From Diphasiastrum complanatum (Eukaryota > Streptophyta > Lycopodiopsida > Lycopodiales > Lycopodiaceae), in assembly GCA_029204225.1 (NCBI GenBank), contig CM055095.1, forward strand, positions 77,084,471 through 77,148,470: 64,000 nucleotides of DNA. Direction: 5' to 3'. Below the pieces are notes generated by a model. That model saw only the letters and a list, made by a program, of their open reading frames with translations. It was not told the origin of the DNA and made no database searches. A program made the translations under genes and the position numbers. Shown here piece by piece: positions 23,601 through 34,387 of this stretch; within the stretch, counting starts at the first letter, position 1; every line of letters starts with the position of its first letter.

Positions 23601-26379
23601 TTTATGCATTGCATAGTAGTGTACAAAAGCTTTGCTATCGAAGTGACTTGTGGTGAACAGAATTTTTAACTTTCAAATGTTTCCTTTATGCCGTCTCTGC
23701 TTATACCACATTTTAAGTGTGGATATTTATTTACTTCGTTCTACTTACTATCTTATTCACTTGATTAGATTCATCTACTACATGCATTTATCATATAGCA
23801 AGCTACGTTTCTTGGGAAATGTTCTCCCTTGTGAGGGAAAATGAAATGACCTGCTATTCCCAATGTTCTTATTCTGCATCGCACCAGGCAATGGTGTGAA
23901 GTTCTTTGACGTACTTGAAGGACGTGGACCTGTTGCGGAAAATGGAAAAACTGTGCTGGTGTGCTCTGACTCTTAACCTTACTTTGTCTTTCTTGATATT
24001 TGTCCATATTTTTAATCCAGAAGTGATTGTATGGGAGTTATGAATGTAATCACACCATAGTGTTAAGAACACATGAATGGATTCCAACGAACAAATAGCA
24101 GGTGTATCAAAAATAGACACGTACAAACAACAATCATAGATACACAAAAAGGTGAAGAGATATATGTAGATTGGAAATCGAAGAAGTGCCTACAAACTAG
24201 AGAGTTTTTTGTGTAAGTACAGATGGCTATACACGTGTGTCTCTTTTAGAAATACATTCATCTTAAGTGCAGATACTTGTGCCTGTTCTCAATTGTAGGT
24301 ATTTGCATATCATCTATTGATGTAGGGGTAATATGAACAACAGACTGATCAAACTACCCAGAAGCCAAGCACACAATTGATCTAGATGTCTCCATCTCTG
24401 CTTTGATGGTAAATTTGCAAACTTGGGTGTAGTCTCATCTACTAATCTCTCTTTAGCTCAGCTACAAGCCTCCTTGTCACAGGTACATGGCTTATTCTGC
24501 AAGCTGCAAGTCTTTGTTTTCAATTTTTAAGTGTCTTGGTTGCAAGCAAATTTTTACCTTCAAGCTCTTAGCAACCCATTGATTGTGTTTGCGCACCACA
24601 CTACATGCCAATTTTAAATAAAGCTGTTGATAATCCACTAGCAAGCTGTTATAGTAAAATGCATCAACCACTCTGGGAAAGATATGGATCCTAAAGTGTA
24701 TGCCAAAACTTGAAAGAGATGAATTGTTGACAAACCCTGAGGAGATCTTCAGTATCCTCACTTCTGCAGCTCAGATTCACAACCTATAAAGTGATTTAGT
24801 TCTGCCGTACTTTAGCAAGGACAATGATACAATTATCTGTTTAAAAGTGGGAACAAAAGCATGGAAATATTTTAGTCCTGAGTACCTAAAACTAGAAACA
24901 TGATGAAGTTAGATTTGAATGATCCAAACAGAAGTCACAAAGTTGATTAGGTGTACCATATTGTATAAAACACTGGAAGCAAAAAGTTGAAAATCAGAAT
25001 GCTGTTGTGTATGAGACAAGCAGGAGCTCAATCAATCAAAGCACCCTGCATACATGATGACCTGAAGGCTATAGGAAGTGGAACCTAACCTCTCTTTACT
25101 ATAAAAGTGATTTGACACGAAGCACTGTTTGACAGAATATTAAAAATACAAATCAATGACCGAAGAATACCAGCATATAAATCACAAGCATACTGGAGTA
25201 AACAACTGATCTACTCTCTGTTCTATGCATCTTGCTTGCACACAATCAGCCACTGACACTGAGGCCTTATTACCTGTGTATAGCCTCTGTGGACCCACGA
25301 GTTAGGGCTAAGTCTGCACCTACCAATAGTGTTTCATGGTAGCCCAATAACCAACAATGTCAATCCTGAATGTCACTTATAGATGGAGCGTCCCAAGCCC
25401 AAACCATGGTAATAACAAATGACAACACAAGGCTCAATGCCCATGGAGGTGCCAATAATATGCTTGTAACGGCTCAGTAATGACATGTCCCATCTCTTCT
25501 TGCAATTTCTTTGATAATTTAATTTGTCTTTTTCATTAGGTGCATTTTGATTGCATATTCCGGGGTATCACTGCTGTATCAAGCCGAGAGTCAAAACTTC
25601 TGGGTGGCAACCGCATAATTTCTCAGGTCAGCAACCATTGTTCATTAAGCTGAATATTTAACCAGGAATTTTACTTTAGAGCTTCTTATGTATCATTTTT
25701 TTCTATCTTTGGAATCTTCAATGATTTTGTTATCTTGTCTTTGCTAGCCCTATGAGTTTGTTGTGGGGTCAGTCCCAGGTCGAGAGCGCAAGCGCAAATA
25801 TGTGGAAAATGCGAATGGACTTTTCTCTGCTCAAGCTGCTCCAAAGCCTCCTCCGGCATTGTATAGTGCGGTTGAAGGCATGCGCAAGGGAGGCAAGGTA
25901 GTATATGGATAATCTCCTGTGGGCATTATGTAGTTTCATGGCAGTGCATATTGAATGGGCTACCATGAAAGGGTTCAATGATATGTGCACATTGGCCTCT
26001 GTCTGGTATGGTGCTGTAGCCTGCTTGGGTTGGGTTTGCCCACCTAGGTTCGATACCCTGCTCCCTCGCCAGTGGATGCCTGGACCAAAAAGCCTGTTTA
26101 AGATAAAACTATGCAGATGCAGCATAAAGAAGTATTTCCTGGGCTAAATTTTTTATCTGGTCATGCTTGCATTTGCAGCGCATTGTGATTGTTCCACCAG
26201 AAATTGGATATGGCAGCAAGGGGTTGAATGAAATACCTGTACGTCTACTATTATTTTGGCTTGAGTTATTCTATGTTCAATGTTATCAATTTCATTTGTC
26301 TATGGACTCATATGCCATTGCCTTGCTGCAGCCTGATGCAACTTTCGAAATGAATATTGAGCTTCTTGAAGTGAAATAG
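11331..26379 (+). CDS. FKBP18: FKBP18-type peptidyl-prolyl cis-trans isomerase, thylakoid lumen (six exons)
   Basis: Joined exons 11331-11607, 23888-23958, 25540-25626, 25748-25897, 26179-26238 and 26332-26379 give about 230 residues, matching the usual FKBP18 length of about 230 as I recall it. All introns are GT-AG and phases agree. Residues 1-75 are a bipartite transit peptide: an S/A/N-rich plastid part, then a twin arginine (R48-R49), a hydrophobic stretch, and AHA at 73-75 as the likely lumenal cleavage site, so import by the thylakoid Tat pathway is expected. The FKBP domain follows, with [35 protein letters not shown] and [11 protein letters not shown]. These segments fit plant FKBP18 better than other lumenal FKBPs, by recall and not by search. 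The family is described as peptidyl-prolyl isomerases; activity here is untested. Intron 1 is 12.3 kb and full of transposons. Confidence 0.9.
11608..12930. other. FKBP18 intron 1, first part
   Basis: Low-complexity intronic sequence. Short ORFs have no recognisable content, and I see no transposon signature before the MITE at 12931. Confidence 0.5.
12931..13569. mobile_element. hAT-like MITE, copy 1 (639 bp), inside FKBP18 intron 1
   Basis: It is closely related to the better-delimited copy at 22563-23246. Both share, in order, a run of T, GGAAAA(A)TAGCTTA, TTTTGCCTCTCAGAAGTGCA, a G/C-rich palindromic core (about 13135-13205), ACCATCTGTGATCGTAACG, and terminal AACG(C)GTTTC words. The right end is CATCTATG at 13562-13569, as in copy 2. 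The left terminus is diverged. The sequence GTCACA flanks both sides (12925-12930, 13570-13575), a probable partial target duplication. No transposase is encoded. Confidence 0.65.
13572..13576. repeat. Target-site duplication CACAG (left)
   Basis: It matches CACAG at 19785-19789 exactly. Five bases is usual for Ty3/gypsy integration. Confidence 0.9.
13577..13934 (-). repeat. 3' LTR of the chromovirus element
   Basis: Starts TGTAATAAG and ends CTCGTAACA on the plus strand. It is identical to 19427-19784 except C instead of T in GGCACTGGTT (near 13915). Confidence 0.95.
13935..13947 (-). other. Polypurine tract
   Basis: On the minus strand this reads AAGGGGGAGGGAG, directly next to the 3' LTR. 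This is the expected position for the plus-strand primer. The integrase frame stops at its edge. Confidence 0.9.
13946..15343 (-). CDS. Integrase with C-terminal chromodomain
   Basis: An uninterrupted 465-residue frame. Near the N-terminus is an HHCC zinc-binding module ([12 protein letters not shown], then CQKCQ). The catalytic core follows, with [10 protein letters not shown] (first Asp), [10 protein letters not shown] (second Asp) and [10 protein letters not shown] (Glu, D35E spacing). The last 60 residues are a chromodomain ([17 protein letters not shown]), the part thought to steer chromovirus integration towards particular chromatin. It follows RNase H in the same polyprotein, but frame breaks upstream separate it. 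This is the best-preserved module of the element. Confidence 0.93.
   Translation of the reverse strand: MVEGQLTQGFKWKQYSIQDEYLLYRDRVCVPNSEDYRQQVLYECHDNPSAGHPGIQKTYELLRRQFFWPSMKKDVHLYVTSCQKCQVNKAERLKAGGLLHPLEIPAGKWESISMDFIVGLPKTQKGNDAIWVTVDRLTKMAHFIPTKTTVRAPELARLFVDGLFKLYGLPSGIVSDRDSKFTGNFWRAVFHHLHTKLNMSTTDHPQTDGQTERVNQVLEDMLRANVSKKQTNWEEYLSILEFAYNSTKHSATGYSPFMLMYGFQPRSPTAVGFKQEKVEAARNFLEDLNQMIEHAKRSIRQSQDRARHYADPHRRDVQFSTGEKVYLRVPVDSKTLKSRVCAKLSPRYCGPFTISRRLGEVTYELELPHSSKVFPVFHVSQLRKALTRSDNLVGDSVLVLPLDPQQPPHEPEEILDSRETQTRHTLYREYLVKWNDQPVENATWERGSVLRKIFPDFVLEDQDGS
15497..16980 (-). pseudogene. Reverse transcriptase and RNase H of the chromovirus element, frameshifted
   Basis: The RT part (16980-16042) contains [35 protein letters not shown] and the catalytic box FLDDILVYS. 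The frame shifts near 16160, after [15 protein letters not shown]. The connection domain ([15 protein letters not shown]) is read in a second frame and RNase H (ending [12 protein letters not shown]) in a third (15757-15497), which ends in a stop. The three pieces keep normal order and spacing, so only small indels are involved. Confidence 0.9.
16931..17596 (-). pseudogene. Gag zinc knuckle and aspartic protease
   Basis: A CCHC knuckle ([14 protein letters not shown], residues 2-15 of the frame) is followed by a retroviral-type aspartic protease with the active-site region [12 protein letters not shown] at residues 69-80. Plant Ty3 proteases usually have D-S-G or D-T-G; here the middle residue is Asp. 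The frame runs past the protease core and ends just as the RT frame opens in another phase (16980-16931). Confidence 0.85.
17600..18533 (-). pseudogene. Gag (capsid region), frameshifted
   Basis: It starts at an ATG at 18533 ([14 protein letters not shown]). Frame changes lie near 18390, 18200 and 18090. A TAA near 17685 interrupts the otherwise open frame into the zinc knuckle. Retrotrans_gag-like pieces are recognisable: PPTFNGEE, then [16 protein letters not shown], then [17 protein letters not shown] and [11 protein letters not shown]. Function is lost in this copy. Confidence 0.85.
18534..19406 (-). other. Untranslated leader of the chromovirus element
   Basis: Between primer site and gag. 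No ORF of note. It would carry the packaging signal if one exists; nothing specific is recognisable. Confidence 0.6.
19407..19425 (-). other. Primer-binding site, initiator tRNA-Met type
   Basis: On the minus strand it reads TGGTATCAGAGCCATCTCC, one base inside the 5' LTR. TGGTATCAGAGC complements the 3' end of plant initiator tRNA-Met. Confidence 0.95.
19427..19784 (-). repeat. 5' LTR of the chromovirus element
   Basis: 358 bp, TG...CA, one substitution relative to 13577-13934 (GGCATTGGTT near 19765). This LTR would hold the element's promoter, reading towards lower coordinates. Confidence 0.95.
19785..19789. repeat. Target-site duplication CACAG (right)
   Basis: Exact match to 13572-13576. 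Confidence 0.9.
20023..21116 (+). mobile_element. Truncated Ty1/copia retrotransposon
   Basis: A probable 415-bp 5' LTR (20023-20437, TGTTAAGAATT...GATTCTAACA) is followed directly by the primer site TGGTATCAGAGCC (20438-20450). A coding remnant at 20523-21116 has lost most of gag. It keeps a zinc knuckle ([14 protein letters not shown]) and the copia protease motif [12 protein letters not shown], then stops after VLYVPGLK, where integrase should follow. The break near 21116 abuts a minus-strand gypsy relic. No 3' LTR is present. Confidence 0.85.
21118..23460 (-). mobile_element. Decayed Ty3/gypsy relic (RT, RNase H, integrase), split by a MITE
   Basis: On the minus strand, RT with [12 protein letters not shown] lies at about 23400-23255 and continues after the MITE at 22554-22300 ([11 protein letters not shown]). 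RNase H follows at 22264-21974 ([10 protein letters not shown]) and integrase at 21536-21157 ([30 protein letters not shown]). Many stops and frame changes show old age. It belongs to a different lineage from the element at 13577. Confidence 0.85.
22563..23246. mobile_element. hAT-like MITE, copy 2 (684 bp), with an 8-bp target duplication
   Basis: It begins CATAGATGCCTAGAAACG and ends with the inverted complement GGGCATCTATG; the outer ten bases CATAGATGCC match exactly. CTTAGTAT occurs on both sides (22555-22562 and 23247-23254), an 8-bp target duplication as made by hAT transposases. The interior has a T run, then a strongly palindromic G/C core (about 22815-22910) with runs of six G or C, and subterminal AAACGCGTTT repeats near both ends. 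There is no coding capacity. It interrupts the RT of the gypsy relic, so it is younger than that relic. Confidence 0.85.
23888..23958 (+). CDS. FKBP18: FKBP18 exon 2
   Basis: Acceptor CACCAG and donor CTG|GTGTGC. It encodes [19 protein letters not shown] plus KTVL, the entry strand of the FKBP domain. It starts with two bases completing the Ser codon from exon 1 and ends in phase 0. Confidence 0.88.
23959..25539. other. FKBP18 intron 2
   Basis: 1.58 kb of intron. I see no transposon domain or ORF of interest. The 3' end is T-rich before ATTAG. Confidence 0.6.
25540..25626 (+). CDS. FKBP18: FKBP18 exon 3
   Basis: 29 codons, [15 protein letters not shown] to GGNRIISQ. Acceptor TTAG, donor CAG|GTCAGC, phase 0 on both sides. 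Confidence 0.92.
25748..25897 (+). CDS. FKBP18: FKBP18 exon 4
   Basis: 50 codons from [17 protein letters not shown] through the [12 protein letters not shown] signature to EGMRKGGK. Acceptor GCTAG, donor AAG|GTAGTA. Confidence 0.92.
25930..26110 (+). repeat. Possible short interspersed element in FKBP18 intron 4
   Basis: The phrase CCCACCTAGGTTCGATACCC (about 26039-26058) contains a good Pol III B-box (GGTTCGATACC). It is preceded by TGGTATGGTGCTGTAGCC, an A-box-like but imperfect word. A tRNA-derived SINE is possible. No tail or target duplication was identified. Confidence 0.25.
26179..26238 (+). CDS. FKBP18: FKBP18 exon 5
   Basis: 20 codons, [20 protein letters not shown], the conserved FKBP turn and active-site strand. 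Acceptor TTGCAG, donor CCT|GTACGT. Confidence 0.93.
26332..26379 (+). CDS. FKBP18: FKBP18 exon 6 and stop
   Basis: [15 protein letters not shown], then TAG at 26377-26379. A candidate poly(A) signal AATAAA lies at 26709-26714. Confidence 0.92.
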   Translation, partial: PDATFEMNIELLEVK

Positions 26380-29300
26380 CTTTTGGAAACAGGCTTGGCA
26401 TGCCTTATCTCTCTGAAGTGCTCATTCTCAACCTTGATTATTTTGAAGAGTTTTCCCAATTTGGCAATTCTCCAAATTCTGCAAAAAAATCTTTGAAAAC
26501 TGCAGTCAGGTATAATGTATATTGGATTTGCATCTTAATTTTCCATATGGACAAAGGAAGCAGCAATCATGATCAGTAAAATTTGAGGTACATTTTGCAA
26601 CTTTGCTTTGGTATTTTACGAACATGGTAGATATTTTGTTGTCTCTCTCTTACCCCTTAAGGACTTTGCCTGGGTTTGCATTAGTTTGAGTTGATGGCTG
26701 AATTTATTAATAAATAGCTCGGATATTCTTGTCTCATATTACCGATGATGGAGCATTCTATTTCATTTTAAATACTGGTAAGAGAGAGAGGCCTGGTCAC
26801 TGAGCGATTCAGTATCAGGCGTACGAGCAATTGCAAATGGTTAGTGCTGCACATCCACCACATACCTCATCTGGTACGTTTTGGATTCATTGCCCTTTAT
26901 ATACCAATGCTATCTTCCAAATCTTATTCTCTGCCTAGTATTTAAAAAGAAAGCATACATTGTAAAAGTGGCTTTATGTGAGCAATCCCAATTTTGATGT
27001 TTAATATTTATATGCAGGTGGTCATAAATTCAATGCCAACTCTGAGTGGAATAAGTTTTGTTAGCAAAACAGATGGAATACTTTTTCAGAAAATTGATTG
27101 TTGAGATGCCTAAGTTATTTTTCTGGTCTGTAATCCAGGGGCAGATTTACACCTGAGCATTTGGCTGTTTTTTCTATCTAAAATATCTCATATGCCTCAA
27201 ACTCAAAATTCTTTGATACTCAATGCAGAATAATGTTTAAAATCGATCTTATGGGTAGCGAATATTTTTTATGATCGTTTTTTGGTTTCACTTGATCACA
27301 GAGCTCATGAGTAATTGTGGGTGGCAATTTTGCAGCATAGGTCTTATAAGTTATTATTTGTAGCAAGCAAGTGATTCCATATAGACGTCATTGATAGGAA
27401 GTTGCTGCATTATGCTTGAATTTTCTTTTAGATAAAGCCAGCAATGTTGAAAATGTTGATGGCTGAATGTCATGTAAAACTATCAGCTTCATGAAGGTAC
27501 GATTTGTATTCTAATGAATCGCCATTGAATTTGAAATTTTGACCTCTTTTTCTAGTGGATCTTCAGTTTGTGACTCTAGCCCACAAAATGCAAGTGTTTG
27601 TTGTAACTTAAGGTAGAGGAAAATATTCATCATAAGATTGTGTAATGGTAGATAAAAAAGAACACAATTTGAATACCTCCATGAGATAACTTGCAAAAGC
27701 ACTTTAAGAAATGGTGCTAAAGATGGGCAAAATGCGTAACTTGCTAGAGCAAGTTGAAGAAATGGCAGTATGCAGACCGAATTATCCTCACTACATATGG
27801 AGGAAGTTGAACTTGTATCAAAAGCGGGTTATCTAAATGCTGAAAATACTAAGTTGAATTCAAAATCTCATGCCCTAAAAGATTATGAGTCTTGTATTTT
27901 TGCTCTTGAAAAGATTCCTTTTTGAAGAAGATCAATGATATTGATTTTGATCTATGTTCTAAGAAGATGAAGATGCAATACAAATGGACAACAATTCGAA
28001 ATTTTAAGCTAGGCTTGGAGGAGGCAGTTTTCTACCACAAGGTGGAGATGACTTCTTGGGTAGATATTATTATCGGAGAGATGGACAACAAAGAACTTGA
28101 GGCAAGCACTATGGTGAAGGAAGAACAAGAAAGTTTGAAGAGAGCCTCCAATTTGACTGTCAAAGGATATGTAGAAATTGAAGGCCCAATTGAAAAATTC
28201 TTCATTGACAAAATTGAGATAGAGGAAGATAGTATTCAAGAATCCTTTTGGTTCGGAAAAGGAAATCTAGATTGAGATAGGGTGCTTTTGGATTTATCCC
28301 ATAAAATCCATAGAACTTTACGCCAAAACAAAAAAATGTGTTTCCTAAGTGGTAAATTTGTTGAGATGTATTTTTAACATATCCATGAATTCAAAAACTC
28401 AAAAATCTAATATTTAGTAGGCCAATAAATATTACAGCAAAGGCTATTGGCTTTGAAATCAATTAAAAGCCGAGTACTGGTTGCCTACATAAAAATGCTA
28501 CTTAAATATCGAGTTTTGGGATTAAAAAAAAGCAAATTTAGTAGAGATATACATGTTGGTGTATTTATGACTTATTTGATTTATGATCATTAATTTTATT
28601 GCCAGTTTCTTATTTATAATTGCTAACCAATGATTACTACTTAGGTTATAGTTTGATCATTTGCCCTCGTCTTGATAAATATGTTAAGATGTCTCCCTAA
28701 CTCCAATGCAATAAACATAATGAGTGCTAGTTAACAAGCCATTACAACTAATGGTTGTAGTACAATAGCGGGAGTGATTTCAAAACTCTTCTTTGCCATT
28801 AATTTTTTCAACTCGAAACTTGTGGCCACCCAATGCGTATTTCTTGTGTGAGGCTTGTGTCTTTTGCCACCTTTCAAAACTCAGGCGCATCTCCTAGAAT
28901 ATTCAATATACATTGAAGAGTTTTCCAAGTATGTCTCACATCATCATTATAGAACCAAAGCATTTCGGTGGCCTCAACTTTGAAATCAAACACATATGGC
29001 TAGTAACTCTTGAATGAATGATATGAGCAGCCATGGTGGTCCAATCATTAATCTATTTTACATTATTAAAAAAAACTCAAATAATACCTAGCCTTCATGT
29101 GTATTAAAGTACAGTACTTTGGACCTTGAGCAAATTAGTGACTCCCATGAGGGCTTGATTGATTTATTATCAATTGAATGCAGAACTAGATGACAAAAGT
29201 TGATCTAGATTAGCAATTCTACACATCAATCAAGAGTAATTATAGTCATTGATGTACTTGAAAATCCGATCCCCACATGTGTGGTATGACCTTCAATACG

Positions 29301-29879
29301 ACCTGTGGACAAAAAATAAAGTTACTGACCGTTAGTTTTTATTTAGATCACAAAAAACATCAAGTACATAGTGATAGAAGTCTGAGATTGCCAATGGCTC
29401 TCAAAAAATTGTAAGGCATGACTATGAAGAGAGATTGTATGTACAAAAGCTCTTCCCCACCTCAAGTTAAGTGAAAATCCAGCATGTAATGAGGAAGATG
29501 ATTGACTATTTTTGTCCTAATTTGTTAGTCTTACGTAACCCTAGAGTTTTGCCAAGTTGGTGGCTAGGTCTAACCTATCTAGGGTAGCCTACACGTGGCA
29601 ACATGGATTCATACGTGTGAGTCTAATTCCTTTTTGGTTTTGATAACTCTACCCTTCATCAAATTATAAAGACGTGAGATTCCTTGGCATAATTTTTATT
29701 TAATTACGAAAGTAAATAACTAAACCTCAAAATATTGAACATGTTTGACTATTTTCGTTTTCGGCCACTCACTCATAATTGTGTCTATATTTTATCTTTG
29801 TCTAACCTCAATTCAAAAGGGAGTTCATACTTAGAAAATTCACATTTAAATTTCATTATGTAGACTTTGTTTTGTTTGA
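26380..29879. other. Downstream and intergenic sequence with one unrecognised ORF
   Basis: The first 350 bases are the likely FKBP18 3' UTR. A plus-strand ORF at 27922-28275 (117 residues, acidic, starting MKKINDIDFDLC) and a broken frame just before it (27725-27840, LLEQVEEMAVCRPNYPHY) may belong to one decayed transposon-related protein. I do not recognise it. The remainder is featureless. Confidence 0.35.
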
Positions 29880-31210
29880 GAGTTTGCAAGACAATTTTGA
29901 TATGATTTGTACATGCTCCTTAAGGGTCTTGTTGTAAATAAGTATATCATCTTAAAATATCATACAAATTTTTCTAAATATTGATGAAATAAATTGTGTA
30001 TCATTTGCTAGAGTGTTGTTGGTAATGACTAAATCTCATCCAAAAACCAGTTTTCTACATGTCATTTGGATAAATTCTTATCTAATGGTACCATCTACTG
30101 AGATCCACAAGGCCGTCCATCCTCAAACAATGATTATTGATCTTTAACTAATACTTCATTCAACCTCTCATAGTCCACACACATTCAAAAGCTTTCATTA
30201 ATGTTTCCCAACGAATAAGAGCATCCCATGGCGGCTTCTTGGGTTGAATATTTCTCATCCTAAGATAATTTTATATTTGATTAGTAGCTTATATTTCTTC
30301 CTTAACAAACCTATATGATTGTCTAGAGATATGCAGACTACATGGAATCAACTCTATTATGTGGTCTATTGACCTATAGGGTGACAAGCCATAAGGTGAT
30401 TTTAATGTAAATACATTTTGGAATTCATACATGATTACATTCTTTTTTGTTTAATCTAAATCCATTGAATTAAGAAATTTAGAAAATTGACAACTAGTTT
30501 GGATGCATTTTAGCAAAAATTAAATTGGGCCTTTGCAAACAGTGAATACACATCATAATGTTAGATATCAAAAGTTCACACTACATTAGATGTACTATCT
30601 CAAATGTACATATATGTCTACAAAAAGTGTAACTACTCTATCATTCTCTTTGAAATAGAGAACATGCTTGTCAAAATCAATATTTAGATGAGGAGATTTG
30701 CTGAATAACCATTCATAGTCTAAAATTATGTTCATACATGCTAACTCCAAAACATGAAACGAATTTTCTATAATCTTGAATTTTCACTAAGAGTTTTAAT
30801 ACTCTAACGTTCCAAGTTTTCAACTCTACTCCTGAAGCTAGATATAGTTTACATCTATGGTTGCCGACTTTAGTTTTCAGATTGAGTTTCCGCCCAAAGC
30901 AAGAATTAATAAAGTTACGAGTCGACCCACTATCCACCAAAATACTAACTTCTTGATTTTCAATTGTGTCATTTAAACAAAATATTTCATTAGACAAAAA
31001 AATAGTAGTCCTAAAGGAACAATCACACTCACAATTTAGTAGATCAATTTTGTTTTGTTTTGTACCTTTATTGCTAAGCATCTCTTGAGCTACATATTTT
31101 TTTCTTTCTAGATAAATTTCTATTACATTAGATTTATTACAAATATAGCACAAAATTGTCTTCTTAGCCTTTTTTCTAAACATAATTTTTTTTGTTAATT
31201 CTGATGACAC
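29880..31210 (-). mobile_element. Decayed Ty3/gypsy relic (gag-protease and RT)
   Basis: The frame 31210-30713 holds a partial zinc-knuckle start (CYICNKS) and the protease motif ILVDSGSTRNFI. Below it, minus-strand RT fragments persist with many stops: a remnant of the MCVDYERLNE region near 30170-30195, and a catalytic-box region near 29940-29975. No LTRs were identified. Confidence 0.75.
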
Positions 31211-34082
31211 ATCATGCTAACATCGATATGCAATCATCAATTAACTAATCATTTTCGTAAATCATTCATCTAGAATTGTAAACTACAATTTCATTGATAA
31301 CCTAAGAAATACTCATGCGTGCCTTAATAGTGTTCAACTATTGTGCATGTCTCTAACTAGTCAAAGTAATTTAGAAATAGATTCTAAATCATTCCAATGA
31401 CTAATACCACCTACTCTCAATGAATATAATTATAAAGATAATATGATATTTCATTATTTTCATTGTCCTTTACGATGTTCAATCAAGCTCCATCTAAGGC
31501 TACATTTTAGGTGCACTTTAAGTTGTTCAAGTACCTTGATCATATTAATTCCAAAAAATTGATGGTCTAGGAGATCGATTTTATCTTATCATGTGCATTT
31601 AAATCACAAAGAGACACGAAGGCATTTTTGCCATTTTTCGGCATCCCTTGGTGGAGATAACTCAGACAAAGCCGGTATGGTATGGTGCCTACAAGTACGA
31701 AGCTCCAAATAAAGAAATTGTGTCATAGAGGGGAGTCATCGCCTATCATGACCATTTGTTGCACTTGGTAGTTGTGCGACATGCCTATATCAAGATTTGA
31801 CATTTTGGAGAACATTTTGCCAACTAAAAGTATACTTGACAAAGGGGTAACCTGGTACAATTATTTGTATTTAATAGGCTCTAGTGACAAAAACATACTA
31901 TACTATTGATAAACTAGCTTTATTGCGACAATCTAGTAGAAAATAGCCAATTTGGATGAATCTATACATGGTGAGGCAAGTAAGTTGGATGATATCTCAA
32001 ACTATGTGATGTAGAAGTTCAAAACAAAAAAATATCTCTATGGAAAAGGAACTTTAGGAGACTATGATGTTGCAGAGGTACTACCAAACACAACAAAGAT
32101 GACAATAAAGCATTTGATATGTGAGCTATAAGCTCAAATTTGTTTGCCAGTCAAAGACCATGTCGTTGCTCAAATTAGTGAAGCCACGACAGAGAGGGAG
32201 GCATGAAATGTGCTAAGGGAACAATTTCATATATCAAACCTATCAAGAATAATGTTTCTGCAAACAACTTTCATTATTGTGTTAATGAATAGAATGAGAA
32301 CACTGGTAATTTCTTCACACACATTAAGGAGTTGAGGGGCATGTTGAGCAAGATATCGAACTTGTCCACACCACTATGAGCTATATATCAAAGGATTATT
32401 AAATTTTTATTAATGGCATTGCCTCAAGGGAGAGGCTACCAATATTTGAGGATCTATGGAGCATTCTCATATAGAAGAAACAAAGGCATGAGGTGGCAAA
32501 ACTTGACTTATGCCATCATATGATCAAGCACTCTTTGCAAAGGACAACATTAAAAAAACATTGTGCACTGGGTACCTAAAGGTATGTCTTTAAATACCAG
32601 TAGGTTAAGATTATGATTAAGGTAGGGTTAGGATTAAGATTAGGGTTAGGATTAGGTAATCATGGGGCCGCTGTCCCAATCAGTCATGGCGGGCATCGAG
32701 CTTGTTGCCATTATTGGTCTTCGAGCTCATTGCATCATCGATTTTCAAGGAGTCTTCCATGGCGAGCCCATCAAGAAAAAGTATCTAAAGGTGGTCACCA
32801 AAGCATACCACACTTATTTGCATGAATTAATGTTGCTTGCGGCCAGAGCGACTGTAGTGACTACTGCGAGCCTTTCTATTATAGAGTGCATGGCGACACA
32901 TTCTGCTAGTGTGAACATGTGAGTTCTCAAACCATCCTTTTATTTCCATTTGATAATAACAATAGGATCAACTTCTAGGATATGGAAGTTTGTTCACGTA
33001 GGAAAGAACGGGAACGCCACCACACTTTACAACGATCCACACTACCTACAATCAGCTTGCAATCCCTCTCCTAACATCATAAACATGAATAGTAGAAGCA
33101 TAAAGCACAAGAGCAACATGAAAGCATCACACAAGAAGCAATATTGCCGCCTCTAAAAATCTCTCTCTTCTCTTCTCTTCTCCTCAAAACTCAATATACA
33201 AATAATACAAAAGATTGGGTTAAGTCCACAAAATACTGCTCGTCAAGAATAGGACTAAACTGGCACATAGTCATGACATTTTTTACTTTCTTTTTAAATT
33301 TTTTATGGGTTTTCATCATAGATAAGTCAGACACAACGACCGACTTAATATTCTACCTAACTATGAGCAGTGCACATTACAAATGGAGTAGTGCTCATTA
33401 AGTGGGATTTGACCCATTACAAGCGGGACAGTGCCCGATACATACATGTGGAACTGTGCATGAGAATCAAATTTACTCACTAATTCTAATAGTTCTATTG
33501 AATTTTGCTATTAGAGAAATATCTTGACTAGTGTCCATATAACCGAAATCGATATTCAATAATGACTATGAAACTTGTTAAAGGTTGAATTTACAAATTG
33601 AAACATGGACCTATTGATTTAGAGTTATGTCAAACCTACTCTACTACCAATTTGTTTGAAAAATTACCAAAAGAAAGACAAGTGCAGAATTAGAAGCTTG
33701 TGCATAGATTAAATTAGAAAAAATAAACAATCTATGTCATCAGAAATCGACAAAGTTTGATATTCAAAATAGATTAAAACCATTGAGTGAACAATAACAA
33801 ATATCAAATTAACATATGTTTGTCACAAAAGCACATATAAACAAAAGTAATCACATATTGAAGTAATAACTACATATGTTGAAATTATAGAATAGAAATT
33901 TGATTACTAATAAAATGTGCGTACAAAATTGCATTGACAATCACTCACAACTAAGTGCACTTCAATAGACCAGTCACCAAGGACGTGCACATCGCATCAT
34001 TCTCTCTCTTACTTTTGCAATTCGGTCTCTATCTGACCTTTACTACTATATTGGTTACATGTGTGAATTCTAAGCATGCTAT
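31211..34082. other. Intergenic sequence, including a short telomere-like stretch
   Basis: 32611-32656 reads as degenerate TTAGGG/TTAGGA repeats (about five units), too short to call an interstitial telomere array. A plus-strand ORF at 32662-32922 (86 residues) is unrecognised. Nothing else can be supported. Confidence 0.35.
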
Positions 34083-34387
34083 TTACAAGATGGTTTCATA
34101 CGAAACTATCTTTAAACGATAGCTCATGATCATCCATCTTGCTAAATGATTCATTGAAAATTTCAAGCTAAATGTACACCCAAATCGTCGAGGAACACTT
34201 CTAAATTTTTTTGGAGAAATTTCTTGAAGGCATATTGCATAACTCGTTGGAAGGAAGGTGCCATGTGCATTGCACAGTCCAAACGACAATAGTCAAAAAG
34301 CATAAGTCCTCCATGTTGTCGCAAAAGTGGTCTTGTGATGATCTTTTGGTGCAATCTACACTTGATTATATCCACTGAATAGTGCAT
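34083..34387 (-). mobile_element. Ty3/gypsy RT fragment
   Basis: Two overlapping frames give MSFGLCNAHGTFL and APSFQRVMQYAFKKFLQ, then LEVFLDDLGVHL, the RT catalytic box. One small frameshift is needed. The LDDLGVHS-type box is shared with the relic at 36391-36810 on the other strand. Confidence 0.75.

Noticed and set aside
32611-32656. Interstitial telomere array
   Set aside because: Only about five imperfect TTAGGG-like units; too short and too degenerate.
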